Both the position numbers and the translations under genes were made by a program. From contig CM029112.1 of NCBI GenBank assembly GCA_016859345.1, positions 13,404,089 to 13,468,088 on the forward strand: a stretch of 64,000 nucleotides of DNA, read 5' to 3'. The stretch comes from Istiophorus platypterus. Lineage: Eukaryota; Chordata; Actinopteri; Istiophoriformes; Istiophoridae. This document shows, in pieces, positions 63,154 through 64,000 of the stretch; the stretch's first letter is position 1; each line of letters begins with the position of its first letter. The notes under the pieces were generated by a model. It ran no database searches. It had not been told where the DNA came from and saw only the letters and a list, made by a program, of their open reading frames with translations.

Positions 63154-63214
<61 letters not shown>
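63154..63214. repeat. (TA)n microsatellite
   Basis: About 30 pure TA units. Confidence 0.95.
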
Positions 63215-63217
<3 letters not shown>

Positions 63218-64000
63218 TGTTGCTTTTAAGTCAATACATTTTCAAAGAAATCTAGTCACCATATTGCTAGCCTAGGTTTGTGGTGACACGGTGCAGCAGA
63301 AATCAATGTGTCAGAAATAATCATTTGGATTAGTGTTTGAGGAACCAGGAAGCACTCAATCATAAAACCAAGGTCCTTTGCTATATGTTATTTCTTTCCT
63401 CTTCACTTTGGGGGGGTGGGGGGTGTAACAGGATTGCATTCTTTTCTGAAGTGGTGATAGATTTTTCTGCAGTTAGTATGATTGCTGGCTAGGTTAGTTT
63501 TTGGTTTTGATTCTAATTACAGTTACATAGAAAGACAGCAACAGATAATTTTCAACTGAGGGCTTAATTTATACTCAGTTTATAAATTAAGTTTTTGCCT
63601 CATACATATCTTTTGCTGGGACTTGAGCCTTGTGACTCTAGAATGCAGATGAACGGTCTCTTTTTATTAGTAAGAATCAACATGACTCAAAAATTAAAAT
63701 TAAAATATTTCACAGCTGACAGTTAAAGCGTTATGCTGACTGAATTGAGTGACACATGCTGCAAAGCAGAAGTGATAATGTATTGTAGAAAATTGAACCA
63801 AAAAATTCTGCTTCAAGTTGCTGCATGTTTATCTCTATAATAAAAATGAAGTTTCTGTCTTACATGAAAAAGACACAAGAGAACAATTCAAACAAAAATA
63901 ATTATTCCTTTTCCAGTGTATAACAGAATGACTTAAATATGTAGGGGAATCAGTATTCTTACTCAAATGTATCCATCATTGTGTGGATACAGATTAAAGC

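Larger units (their letters stand above)
56561..64000. other. Intergenic region beyond wfikkn2, no gene seen
   Basis: No coding exon is supported. The block has AT microsatellites at 62939-62974 and 63154-63214 and many A/T homopolymers. By mammalian order the next gene should be luc7l3 on the minus strand. Its 3' UTR could begin in this block, but no coding sequence of it is visible, and I cannot confirm a UTR from sequence alone. Confidence 0.5.

Noticed and set aside
1..64000. CRISPR arrays, bacterial operons, integrated viral genomes or toxin systems
   Set aside because: The regular repeats are eukaryotic microsatellites without spacers. No retroviral or viral protein motifs were recognised on either strand.

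Overview
The window is vertebrate nuclear DNA, almost certainly from a teleost and probably a percomorph. It is AT-leaning and full of CA/GT, AT and GA microsatellites. It carries decayed Tc1-like transposons and several copies of foldback-type repeats that I know from spiny-rayed fish genomes. Two protein-coding genes can be read, both with vertebrate splice signals. I see no bacterial, viral or CRISPR-type content and no operon-like system.

Layout. Positions 1-10379 lie upstream of the first gene and hold no coding sequence I can support. A CpG-rich block at about 10380-11420 is the promoter region of tob1. It ends in two CCAAT boxes, G-rich Sp1-like tracts and a TATA box at 11384. tob1 (+) has a non-coding first exon (about 11412-11708), an intron (11709-13347), a single coding exon (CDS 13566-14585) and a long AU-rich 3' UTR ending near 15540. 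About 38 kb of non-coding DNA follows. It contains foldback-type repeats, a tRNA-Leu-like sequence, a LINE-like tail, two Tc1 remnants (39027-41345), a hAT-like element (45907-46519) and many microsatellites. It also holds one unexplained candidate exon at 24682-24912. wfikkn2 (-) occupies 53193-56242 as three coding exons that join to 576 codons plus stop. The stretch from 56600 to 64000 has no recognisable coding sequence.

How the genes relate. Tob1 is an intracellular anti-proliferative adaptor that links poly(A)-binding protein to the CCR4-NOT deadenylase. Wfikkn2 is a secreted multidomain protein that binds myostatin and GDF11. They do not form one pathway, but both restrain growth. Their convergent arrangement matches the mammalian order SPAG9-TOB1-WFIKKN2-LUC7L3, so this is a conserved syntenic block. 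By that order spag9 should lie to the left and luc7l3 to the right, outside the window. No new biological system is evident. The items most worth checking are the orphan exon candidate beside a G-quadruplex motif, the tob1 uORF, the tob1 miR-25/92 site and two DR1 nuclear-receptor motifs in the intergenic space.
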